7,749 nt of DNA from an uncultured Oscillospiraceae bacterium (GCA_958436045.1 CAUBIP010000077.1:1-7749); one strand, 5' to 3'. Positions 1 to 4,328 are shown, counted from the first letter of the stretch. The notes: generated by a model from the letters alone, not told the origin. Numbers and translations: made by a program.

Positions 1-18
1 TATCAATAATCTAATGTG

Positions 19-24
19 TGTCAA
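19..24 (-). promoter_or_regulatory. -35 box of a probable divergent (repressor-side) promoter
   Basis: Reading leftward, 24..19 is a consensus TTGACA. A -10 box at normal spacing would fall on or just beyond the left edge. Divergence from a Cro-like gene is the usual arrangement of a phage lysogeny switch, so a CI-type repressor to the left is likely but cannot be seen. Confidence 0.35.
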
Positions 25-54
25 GTGAAAAAATTATTTTCGCACAATATGCAC

Positions 55-83
55 TAGAATTAAGCCGGGTTTTATGGTATAAT
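55..83 (+). promoter_or_regulatory. Promoter of the Cro-like/DUF6291 operon
   Basis: A perfect TATAAT (78-83) is preceded by TAGAAT (55-60) with a 17 bp spacer. The predicted start of transcription is near 90, giving a leader of roughly 28 nt before the ATG at 118. The ATG at 82 lies inside the -10 box and so cannot be the start codon. The layout closely matches the promoter at 2985-3013. Confidence 0.65.
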
Positions 84-117
84 GTCGCTATATCATAGCC
101 GGATGGGAGGGCAAAGT

Positions 118-315
118 ATGAAAATTGACGTCAGAAAAATTGAGTGCCTTATGGCAGACGGCGGAATGAGGCAAAAAGACATCGCAGCACGGACAGGGAC
201 CCCATATCAAAGCCTTAGCGCCGCAATGCGGCGCGGTACATGCTTGCCGGTGACGGCTGGAAAGATTGCCGCGGCACTCGGAGTCAGCACATCGGAGATC
301 ATGCTGGAGGTATAG
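118..315 (+). CDS. Small XRE-family HTH protein, Cro-like phage regulator
   Basis: A 65-residue protein that is almost entirely a Cro/CI-type helix-turn-helix domain. Residues about 16-40 (MRQKDIAARTGTPYQSLSAA) form the helix-turn-helix, with the recognition helix around PYQSLSAAMRRG; the C-terminus (KIAAALGVSTSEIMLEV) is the usual last helix of XRE domains. I chose the ATG at 118 because GGGAGGG at 105-111 is well spaced from it and the upstream ATG lies inside the -10 box. Proteins of this size next to a divergent promoter usually act as the lytic-side repressor (Cro) or as an early regulator. The stop codon is 5 nt before the next gene, whose ribosome site lies inside this reading frame, so the two are co-transcribed. 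The family is clear; the Cro role is inferred from size and position. Confidence 0.85.
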   Translation: MKIDVRKIECLMADGGMRQKDIAARTGTPYQSLSAAMRRGTCLPVTAGKIAAALGVSTSEIMLEV

Positions 316-320
316 CGCAG

Positions 321-602
321 ATGACAATGAAAGAATTTACAGAGCGCGATAAGCGGCCACAGTATTTTAATTTCTTTTTGGAGTGCTGCGACATGATATC
401 TTTGCTTAACAATGAAAGCGCGGGACGTGTAATTCGTGCAATCGCAGACTATTTTTCTTATGGCGATGAACCCGGCGGACTTGAACGGAACGAACAACGC
501 GTGTTCAACCGAATAAAGCAGGACGCAGACAAGAGCTGCGCGGTATGGCTTGCAAAGGTAGAGGGCGGCACGAAGGGCGCAAAAACAAGGTGGAAAGCGT
601 AG
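321..602 (+). CDS. DUF6291-like phage protein, probably shortened
   Basis: A 93-residue protein resembling the N-terminal domain of DUF6291 phage proteins: an aromatic start (PQYFNFF), a helix ending in SAGRVIRAIADYF, then GDEPGGL, then an R.F..IKQ.AD helix and a basic GGTKGAKTRWK tail. Family members are of unknown function and often sit near phage replication genes. The ATG at 321 is chosen because GGAGG (306-310) precedes it; an ATG at 327 is a second option. The frame stops at TAG 600-602, but after it the same frame stays open for 17 more codons, reading ESHSILIAYLNFANGNY, until a TAA at 654-656 at the edge of a heptamer repeat. Many relatives carry a longer linker after this point, so a nonsense mutation is plausible. 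Family assignment is from memory of the motif pattern. Confidence 0.7.
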   Translation: MTMKEFTERDKRPQYFNFFLECCDMISLLNNESAGRVIRAIADYFSYGDEPGGLERNEQRVFNRIKQDADKSCAVWLAKVEGGTKGAKTRWKA

Positions 603-647
603 GAGTCACACAGCATACTTATAGCATACCTAAATTTTGCCAATGGC

Positions 648-696
648 AACTACTAACTACTAACTACTAACTACTAACTACTAACTACTAACTACT
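648..696 (+). repeat. Perfect heptanucleotide tandem repeat, 7 copies of AACTACT
   Basis: Seven uninterrupted copies of AACTACT occupy 49 bp immediately downstream of the DUF6291-like gene. Because 7 is not a multiple of 3, the array passes through every reading frame and places a stop in all three forward frames (TAA); the other strand reads AGTAGTT and gives TAG in all three frames. It thus acts as a translational stop whatever the frame. Such short perfect arrays are prone to slippage, so copy number may vary between strains. Confidence 0.95.
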
Positions 697-808
697 ACCA
701 ATGAATAACATACCCTTTTCTGCGGCGGCGGCTGTACAATGACGATATAAGGGAACAGCGTTGCTGTCCATAAGCATTCAGTATAAGGGTTATAAAAGGG
801 GCGGTTTC

Positions 809-1255
809 ATGGAGTATTGGAAAGGTAAGGCGCTGGACAAATTGAAGGACTTCCCGCGACAGGCGGCAGCTATTGACAGGCTGGGCGAAGAACTGCAGCG
901 GCTGGAGCTGGAGGCGACCAGCGTCAAGACGGCACGCATCGACGCCGCTCCGGTCAGAGGAAGCACCGCCAGCGCCCGAGAGGATCGGCTACTGTCTAAC
1001 CTGGTTCGGCGTGAGGAGATGCAGCGCATGCAGGAGCGGGCAAGGCTGGCCTGCAGCATCGTCCAGACCGGCCTGCAGGCCCTGGAGGACGACGAGCGGC
1101 ATTTACTAGAAGCAATGTACATTCACACCACGGCAGGCAGAGCCGAGCGCCTAGCGGAAGAGCTGGGGCTTGCCGACTCCCGCAGCGTGTACAAGCGAAC
1201 CGAAAACGCCCTGCACCGGTTCACGATTGCCCTGTATGGGGCGACGGAGTCATAA
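809..1255 (+). CDS. Phage late-gene regulator-like protein (ArpU/DUF1492 type)
   Basis: A 148-residue, strongly helical protein. Residues about 5-50 and 65-95 (LSNLVRREEMQRMQERARLA) look like a coiled coil. The C-terminal third has a sigma-region-4-like helix-turn-helix: LEDDERHLLEAMYI, then RAERLAEELGLADSRSVYKR, ending in ENALHRFTIALYGATES. That ending closely resembles the KFTISMYG..ES terminus typical of clostridial prophage ArpU/DUF1492-type regulators, which are thought to activate late transcription. The ATG at 809 is preferred over an in-frame TTG at 761 because AAAAGGGG (794-801) lies just ahead. The expected targets, terminase and structural operons, are absent from the window. The HTH reading is firm; the late-activator role comes from the family only. 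Confidence 0.65.
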   Translation: MEYWKGKALDKLKDFPRQAAAIDRLGEELQRLELEATSVKTARIDAAPVRGSTASAREDRLLSNLVRREEMQRMQERARLACSIVQTGLQALEDDERHLLEAMYIHTTAGRAERLAEELGLADSRSVYKRTENALHRFTIALYGATES

Positions 1256-1400
1256 TGCCGCCAACTTTGGCGTTATTAAATATACGGCCAAGGTTGTCCG
1301 TATTGCCTGGCGGCCCAGGCTGCGGGCCTTGTGCCCGCTCCGCCAGACCTTGACCGTGGAGCGGGCCACCCGCTCCCCCACATGAACGGCGGCAGCCAGA
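1256..1400 (+). promoter_or_regulatory. Hairpin-rich intergenic stretch, possible structured RNA leader
   Basis: Five hairpins in a row can be read directly: CGCCAA/TTGGCG (1259-1264/1267-1272, followed by TTATT), ATACGG/CCGTAT (1282-1287/1298-1303), GCCTGG/CCAGGC (1305-1310/1315-1320), GCGGGC/GCCCGC (1322-1327/1333-1338) and GGAGCGGG/CCCGCTCC (1358-1365/1369-1376). Alternative pairings exist: CTGGCGG 1307-1313 with CCGCCAG 1340-1346, and GCCCGCTCC 1333-1341 with GGAGCGGGC 1358-1366. Mutually exclusive stems upstream of a gene are what an attenuator or structured leader would look like. A packaging site or a remnant of lost genes are other possibilities. No function is established. Confidence 0.4.
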
Positions 1401-1515
1401 GGGGGAAAACACCGGGGGGGAGACCATCGAAAAAATACGCGGGGCAGTTATAGGGCCGCCCCCGGAAAAATGCGGAAAGTCGCCAATAGTTGCACAAAAA
1501 AAGGAGATAAACGCC

Positions 1516-1743
1516 ATGCAGACAAACCCAGTGAAAGCAATTCGCGAAAAGTGCCTTGACTGCTGCTGTGGGAGCAGCAAGGAGGTCTCAGCCTGCGCGT
1601 TGGAGGATTGCAGCTTGCACCCGTTCCGATATGGAAAAAACCCGTACCGGGCAAAGCGGGAGATCAGCGAAGCACAGAGGGCGGCGCTTTTGGCCCACTC
1701 TCGCAAAAAAACCGTCGATAATAACGGGGACATAACGGCATAA
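1516..1743 (+). CDS. Small Cys-rich prophage protein of unknown function
   Basis: A 75-residue protein with a clustered cysteine motif: KCLDCCCGS at residues 13-21, then C27 and C32 (SACALEDCSLHP), then FRYGKNPYRAKRE and a basic C-terminal tail. This pattern (MNPVKAIR.KCLDCC, W/F-PFR-GKNPYR) is widespread in prophages of Clostridia, commonly just after the ArpU-type regulator and before packaging genes; its biochemical role is unknown, although a metal-binding fold is likely from the cysteines. The ATG at 1516 has a strong AAAGGAG (1500-1506). It appears to be the last rightward gene before a bidirectional terminator, so the late region that usually follows is missing here. Confidence 0.8.
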   Translation: MQTNPVKAIREKCLDCCCGSSKEVSACALEDCSLHPFRYGKNPYRAKREISEAQRAALLAHSRKKTVDNNGDITA

Positions 1744-1810
1744 CCCATACGCCGAGGGTAAAATACCCCTGGACACGTTCGCCCCAAAAACGCGCGTTAT
1801 ACAGGCGCAG

Positions 1811-1850
1811 AAAAGCCCACACTCCAAATCTGGGGTGTGGGCCTTTTGTT
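1811..1850. terminator. Bidirectional intrinsic terminator between convergent genes
   Basis: The stem 1815-1825/1832-1842 (GCCCACACTCC with GGGGTGTGGGC, one T-G pair, six-base loop) is followed on the plus strand by CTTTTGTTTT and flanked on the other side by AAAA, giving a T-tract for leftward transcription. It lies between the Cys-rich gene (ends 1743) and the leftward toxin-like gene (ends 1868), as expected for a shared terminator. Confidence 0.85.
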
Positions 1851-1867
1851 TTCTGGTTCCGGGCTGG

Positions 1868-2434
1868 TCAATCTGCGCCCGTGAGGTATTGCTTTAATTC
1901 CTGCACCCAGGCGGGGCGGAGATCGCCAAGCAGCTGCAGCTCCCCGTTTTGATACTCTGCGACCTCAACAAAGCCGTTGTCGTTATCAAAGAAGCGGGCT
2001 TCGTCGCAGTACGGCAGCACCTTTGCCACAGCTTCCCAGCGGCCAGCAAAGCGGCGCAGTACGTCCTCACTGCCGATATTATGCCCGCCGCGCTTGACCC
2101 GGTTTGCAATACGGGCCAGGCTTTCCTCTGGCGTGTCCAGGCCGACGTAATAGAGCCGGACGGTATAACCCCGCTCTCGGGCCTTTGCCGCCGTCTGGGC
2201 CGTCCGATAGCCTGACAGGGTGCTTTCCTGCGTGAACGAGATCCCCTTCTCCAGGCAATCGTCAATGCGCCGGATCGCTATCTTGCCGCCCTCTATCGGG
2301 CTGACGCCCGCCTGCGCCGTGATGCGGTCGACGTCCACGATAACGCCCAGGTCGTTCCGCTGAGCCCGCAAGACGCCGGTTAAGCTGCTCTTGCCGGTGC
2401 CATTAACGCCGCCGATGATCGTGTACACCCTCAT
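1868..2434 (-). CDS. Zeta-toxin-like P-loop kinase (COG4185 family)
   Basis: A 188-residue cytosolic P-loop protein. Residues 8-17 are a Walker A motif (GGVNGTGKSS). D34/D36 in IVDVDRI sit where zeta-type kinases keep the catalytic acid. FTQESTLSG (67-75) matches the family's F..ETTLSG segment. RIANRVKRGGHNIGSEDVLRRF (108-129) is the typical basic phosphate-contacting stretch. Epsilon/zeta toxins phosphorylate UDP-N-acetylglucosamine and block wall synthesis; COG4185 members are less well characterised and their substrate here is unknown. Length is near that of compact COG4185 proteins. The ATG overlaps the stop of the upstream RHH gene by 4 bp (2431-2434), so translation is probably coupled, with the presumed antitoxin made first. 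All visible motifs are intact, so it is likely active. Confidence 0.8.
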   Translation of the reverse strand: MRVYTIIGGVNGTGKSSLTGVLRAQRNDLGVIVDVDRITAQAGVSPIEGGKIAIRRIDDCLEKGISFTQESTLSGYRTAQTAAKARERGYTVRLYYVGLDTPEESLARIANRVKRGGHNIGSEDVLRRFAGRWEAVAKVLPYCDEARFFDNDNGFVEVAEYQNGELQLLGDLRPAWVQELKQYLTGAD

Positions 2435-2847
2435 TCCTGGCCACCCTCTTTCTCTGCGGCGGCTGCTGCAATCGGTTCTGACATCCTGCGCAGCGCCAAG
2501 GCGCGTTTGTCCCGCTCCGCTTCATGGGTGACGGCGCGGGCGATAAACTCCCCGATTGGTTCTGTCGCGGCTTCAGCGGCGATTTGCGCGGCTTTTATCG
2601 TCTCCGGGTGCAGATGGATGTTAAATTCGTTCTCCGCTTCTTCGGCGTCTGACGGCCCCACAGCGGCATCGCCAGACAAAGCGCCATCAATCAGACGGTT
2701 AATAAACCCGTTTACACTTTCCCCCGCTCCGGCGGCGTGTGCCTTGATCGCGTCCTTTGTCCCTTTGGGGACTGCAAGGGACATCCGGTCAAGGTTTGCC
2801 GCATCCCATTTTTGATTTGCTTTTTTTCGTGCCTCAGAGATTGCCAT
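2431..2847 (-). CDS. Tandem ribbon-helix-helix protein, presumed antitoxin and autoregulator
   Basis: A 138-residue protein with two repeats that align without gaps over 33 residues. Repeat 1 (about 22-54) runs from MSLAVPKGTKD to ESVNGFINRLID; repeat 2 (about 75-107) runs from FNIHLHPETIK to EPIGEFIARAVT. Each has a short beta strand followed by two helices with a shared F-I-x-R signature, as in RHH/Arc-type DNA-binding domains, joined by an acidic linker (SDAEEAENE). The start (MAISEARKKANQKWD) is common to Arc-like regulators of Firmicutes. The ATG at 2847 is chosen because AAGGGAG precedes it; upstream in-frame ATGs at 2925, 2907 and 2865 lack comparable sites and the first two lie in or near the promoter. 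RHH domains normally work as dimers, so the duplication may give an intramolecular pair. Position ahead of a zeta-like kinase with a 4 bp overlap suggests an antitoxin; neutralisation itself is inferred. Confidence 0.75.
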   Translation of the reverse strand: MAISEARKKANQKWDAANLDRMSLAVPKGTKDAIKAHAAGAGESVNGFINRLIDGALSGDAAVGPSDAEEAENEFNIHLHPETIKAAQIAAEAATEPIGEFIARAVTHEAERDKRALALRRMSEPIAAAAAEKEGGQE

Positions 2848-2905
2848 TGTATCAACTCCCTTCATAAGTGACCCCAGATGAGCGGGGCCCTTTTCCACTG
2901 TCCAC

Positions 2906-2935
2906 ATGATACCACATAATTGCAATACTTGTCAA
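2906..2935 (-). promoter_or_regulatory. Promoter of the RHH/zeta-like operon
   Basis: Reading leftward there is a consensus TTGACA (2935..2930), an 18 bp spacer and TATCAT (2911..2906), about 60 nt ahead of the RHH start codon at 2847. The -35 box lies inside the palindrome at 2926-2938, so a protein bound there would block the promoter. Confidence 0.7.
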
Positions 2936-2938
2936 GTA
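2926..2938. promoter_or_regulatory. Candidate operator, palindrome TACTTGTCAAGTA
   Basis: A perfect palindrome with 6 bp arms around a central T covers the -35 box of the leftward operon. Related sequence occurs on the other side of the divergent region (CAAGTGTACTT, 2989-2999) and a half-site (TCAAGT, 21-26) lies by the divergent promoter at the left edge. Autoregulation by the RHH protein is the simplest reading; binding by the XRE protein is the alternative. Confidence 0.5.
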
Positions 2939-2984
2939 CAAATGTTATACAAAAAGAGCACTTAATAATTGTGCATTATGCTAA

Positions 2985-3013
2985 TAGACAAGTGTACTTA
3001 ACAATGGTATAAT
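2985..3013 (+). promoter_or_regulatory. Promoter of the Gp157-like gene
   Basis: TATAAT (3008-3013) is preceded by TAGACA (2985-2990) with a 17 bp spacer, and ATGG directly precedes the -10 box exactly as in the promoter at 55-83. Transcription should start near 3020, leaving a leader of about 95 nt before the ATG at 3114. Confidence 0.65.
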
Positions 3014-3113
3014 AAGGCCATGAGTTGAGGGGATGACAGAGAGCCCACCCGGTAAGCCACCCCGATATGAAAGACTACAATAGCGGTGGAAAAAATGAAA
3101 GGAGAAAATAAAA

Positions 3114-3383
3114 ATGCAAGACATGGAGAAAGCAGTCCAGGAGCTGCGAGAGCTGCGCAGGATGGCCGACGAGCTGGCCCACGAGATCGAGGGGCTGCAG
3201 GACGGAATCAAAGCCCAGATGGACGCCGAGGGCCTGGAGACGGTCAGCGGCACAGATTGGAAAGTGACCTACAAGGCCGTTACTACTTCCCGCATCGACA
3301 CGGCGGCACTGAAAAAGGCACTGCCCGACCTGGCGCGTCAATTCACGAAGCAGACGACCGCGCGCCGCTTCTGTGTGGCATAA
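3114..3383 (+). CDS. Gp157-like phage protein
   Basis: An 89-residue protein. The N-terminal half (about 1-42) is a charged amphipathic helix, likely coiled coil (ELRELRRMADELAHEIEGLQDGIKAQM). The C-terminal half contains SGTDWKVTYKAV..SRIDTAALKKALPDL..FTKQTTARRFCVA, a pattern well known in small phage proteins that resemble siphovirus Gp157 and usually sit near recombination and replication genes in Clostridia. Its biochemical role is not known. The ATG at 3114 follows AAAGGAG (3099-3105). A longer overlapping frame from 3086 is rejected because it lacks any family resemblance. Finding this early-type gene after the late regulator, and divergent from a toxin-antitoxin-like operon, is not the usual phage order. 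Confidence 0.75.
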   Translation: MQDMEKAVQELRELRRMADELAHEIEGLQDGIKAQMDAEGLETVSGTDWKVTYKAVTTSRIDTAALKKALPDLARQFTKQTTARRFCVA

Positions 3384-3432
3384 AAAAATCGGGTCTGTGT
3401 CCCAGCACGCCAATGCAAACGGACACAGACCC
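3382..3432 (-). terminator. Strong leftward-facing intrinsic terminator
   Basis: The perfect 12 bp arms GGGTCTGTGTCC (3391-3402) and GGACACAGACCC (3421-3432) enclose an 18-base loop. The run of seven A at 3382-3388 becomes a T-tract just after the stem when read leftward; on the plus strand no T-run follows. It begins directly after the stop codon of the Gp157-like gene, so it may still slow rightward transcription, but its polarity says leftward. No leftward gene is recognised upstream of it. Confidence 0.6.
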
Positions 3433-3488
3433 AACAGCCAAAAGAGCTGATACAGGCGAACATAGAAAAAGCCTGTACGGTTATTATA

Positions 3489-3571
3489 CCGGATTTCTCC
3501 GGAGTTTTCAAGTTAAAACATGGAGCGGGGGAAAATCTCCCCCTGCCCCGCCCAGGGCGGCGGATCGCCGC
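3489..3571 (+). repeat. Cluster of short hairpins ahead of the small-gene pair
   Basis: Three hairpins follow each other: CCGGA/TCCGG (3489-3493/3498-3502, followed by AGTTTTC), GGGGGA/TCCCCC (3527-3532/3538-3543) and GCGGCG/CGCCGC (3557-3562/3566-3571), with an overlapping alternative CGCCC/GGGCG. The first could be a weak rightward terminator. The stretch 3384-3631 shows no gene with a start codon and ribosome site, although the frame of the preceding gene stays open from 3384 to about 3596. Confidence 0.4.
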
Positions 3572-3631
3572 TGAGGTAAAAGGCCCTGAGAAATAGCCAA
3601 GGCAAAACGGACAAACGAAAGGGGTATATAA

Positions 3632-3850
3632 ATGCTTACCGAAAGACAGTTGGAGACGATTCTTACAGCAGCGCTTGAGTCTGAGCGCCTAGGCGACCTG
3701 CTATGGCGTACGGCCCGGGGGATGACCCAGGACAGCGCCGCCACCTGCAAGACGCGCTGGATCGCTGAGATCGTCGCGCAGCTGGCCGAAAGCGACGTAG
3801 ATCGTACATACCAGGTCCGGCGGTTCGTCGGGTCGCTGTGCTGCAGCTGA
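3632..3850 (+). CDS. Small helical protein of unknown function
   Basis: A 72-residue protein that I do not recognise. The ATG at 3632 has AAAGGGG (3620-3626) at good spacing. The sequence appears all-helical with no membrane segment; residues about 38-70 (KTRWIAEIVAQLAESDVDRTYQVRRFV) would form two amphipathic helices, and it ends in CCS. It is followed after 13 nt by another small gene and probably shares a transcript with it. Position at the end of the phage-like element suggests an accessory protein. It is supported as a gene by its ribosome site and coding character rather than by homology. Confidence 0.6.
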   Translation: MLTERQLETILTAALESERLGDLLWRTARGMTQDSAATCKTRWIAEIVAQLAESDVDRTYQVRRFVGSLCCS

Positions 3851-3863
3851 GGGGGTGGAGATC

Positions 3864-4094
3864 ATGAGCGATTATATTGCAGGCGCATTAGATGCCATTT
3901 GCTGCGTCCATGGCCTTTTTACTGACGTCATTCTTCCGGCCTTTGATGGGTATCGACTCGACGGGATGTTACAGCAGCAGACCGGCGGCGGACAGCGAGA
4001 GCGGGCAACCGCGGCGCTTGACTGGATGCAGCGCCATTATGACAGCCTATATGCAGCAGCCCAAGCGGGCACAGCAGCCGCCGACCGGCGATAG
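3864..4094 (+). CDS. Small protein of unknown function, last gene of the element
   Basis: A 76-residue protein that I do not recognise. It begins MSDYIAGALDAICCVHGLFTDVILPAFDGYRLD, a mostly hydrophobic stretch that could pack into a helical bundle, and continues with a charged helix (RERATAALDWMQRHYDSLYAAAQAG). The ATG at 3864 is preferred because AGGGGG (3850-3855) lies 8 nt upstream; a GTG at 3855 in the same frame would place the start inside that site. It lies 13 nt after the preceding gene and ends about 40 bp before the tandem repeats at the tRNA junction. Confidence 0.55.
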   Translation: MSDYIAGALDAICCVHGLFTDVILPAFDGYRLDGMLQQQTGGGQRERATAALDWMQRHYDSLYAAAQAGTAAADRR

Positions 4095-4136
4095 TTTGTA
4101 AATTTGGCGTTTTGACGGAACATCGCACGTTTTCAC

Positions 4137-4158
4137 GGTTGCTACGGGGTTGCTACGG
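4137..4158 (+). repeat. Two adjacent 11 bp repeats (GGTTGCTACGG), probable integrase arm sites
   Basis: GGTTGCTACGG occurs twice back to back (4137-4147 and 4148-4158). The 11 bp period puts both copies on the same face of the helix. They lie 66-87 bp from the tRNA 3' end, inside the presumed element, which is where tyrosine recombinases commonly have arm-type binding sites. The repeat itself is certain; the integrase role is inferred. Confidence 0.6.
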
Positions 4159-4187
4159 GTCTAAAAAACTCCGAACTTTTTGCATAG

Positions 4188-4224
4188 AAAAACCACCGAA
4201 AACGTCGTGTTTTCGGTGGTTTTT
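4188..4224. terminator. Intrinsic terminator directly after tRNA-Pro
   Basis: Perfect 16-base arms, 4188-4203 (AAAAACCACCGAAAAC) and 4209-4224 (GTTTTCGGTGGTTTTT), enclose the loop GTCGT. A and T runs at both ends make it work in both directions: it ends the leftward tRNA transcript and would also stop rightward readthrough from the phage-like genes. Confidence 0.9.
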
Positions 4225-4260
4225 GGTCCGAGTGCCGAGATTCGAACTCGGGGCCTCTTG
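4188..4260. other. Probable attachment-site region at the tRNA-Pro 3' end
   Basis: The T arm and 3' end of the tRNA plus its terminator are the likely identity segment used for integration, because phage-type genes and arm-like repeats lie immediately on the 3' side while chromosomal genes lie on the 5' side. The matching copy that would define the core is not in the window. Confidence 0.35.
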
Positions 4261-4300
4261 AACCCCATTCAAGCGCGATACCAAACTTCGCCACACCCGG
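4224..4300 (-). tRNA. tRNA-Pro(GGG)
   Basis: The minus strand folds into a complete cloverleaf. The acceptor is CCGGGTG/CACTCGG (one G-T pair), the D stem GCGA/TCGC, the anticodon stem CTTGA/TCAAG with loop ATGGGGT (U33, anticodon GGG), the variable region AGGCC, and the T stem CCGAG/CTCGG with loop TTCGAAT. Discriminator A is followed by an encoded CCA (4226..4224). The length is 77 nt with CCA. The gene is intact although mobile DNA adjoins its 3' end, which is the usual outcome of integration at a tRNA gene. Confidence 0.95.
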
Positions 4301-4328
4301 ATACGGCGCGAATTCTCAGCGCTCGAAT

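Larger units (their letters stand above)
1..4187. mobile_element. Prophage-like or satellite element next to tRNA-Pro (left end outside the window)
   Basis: The genes from the left edge to about 4094 are phage types: a Cro-like XRE protein, a DUF6291-like protein, an ArpU/DUF1492-like late regulator, a Cys-rich prophage protein and a Gp157-like protein, with a toxin-antitoxin-like pair inserted. The right limit is placed at the tRNA-Pro terminator, because the tRNA 3' end faces the element and a tandem repeat resembling integrase arm sites lies just inside. No integrase, terminase, portal, capsid or lysis gene is present. A minus-strand -35 box at 24..19 suggests that a divergent repressor lies left of the window. 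The element nature is inferred from gene content; the second attachment site is not visible, so neither boundary is proven. Confidence 0.6.

Noticed and set aside
16..51. Inverted TGTG/CACA around an A/T-rich core as an operator at the left promoter
   Set aside because: The arms are only 4 bp and far apart; this is within chance for A/T-rich DNA.
648..696. CRISPR-like reading of the heptamer array
   Set aside because: The units are 7 bp with no spacers and no cas genes are present, so it is a simple tandem repeat.
761..808. Upstream TTG extension of the late-regulator gene
   Set aside because: The ATG at 809 has a clear ribosome site and begins the protein at the expected place; the extension adds no family-like sequence.
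1221..1787. 188-codon minus-strand frame across the Cys-rich gene
   Set aside because: It runs through the hairpin region and antisense to a well-supported gene, with no ribosome site or recognisable motif.
3033..3083. 16-codon leader frame (MTESPPGKPPRYERLQ) upstream of the Gp157-like gene
   Set aside because: The purine-rich stretch abuts the ATG too closely for a good ribosome site and nothing else supports a regulatory peptide.
3086..3574. 162-codon plus-strand frame overlapping the Gp157-like gene
   Set aside because: It is out of frame with the recognisable family sequence, has compositionally odd Arg/Gly/Pro-rich text and ends in the hairpin region; the 3114 start has the proper ribosome site.
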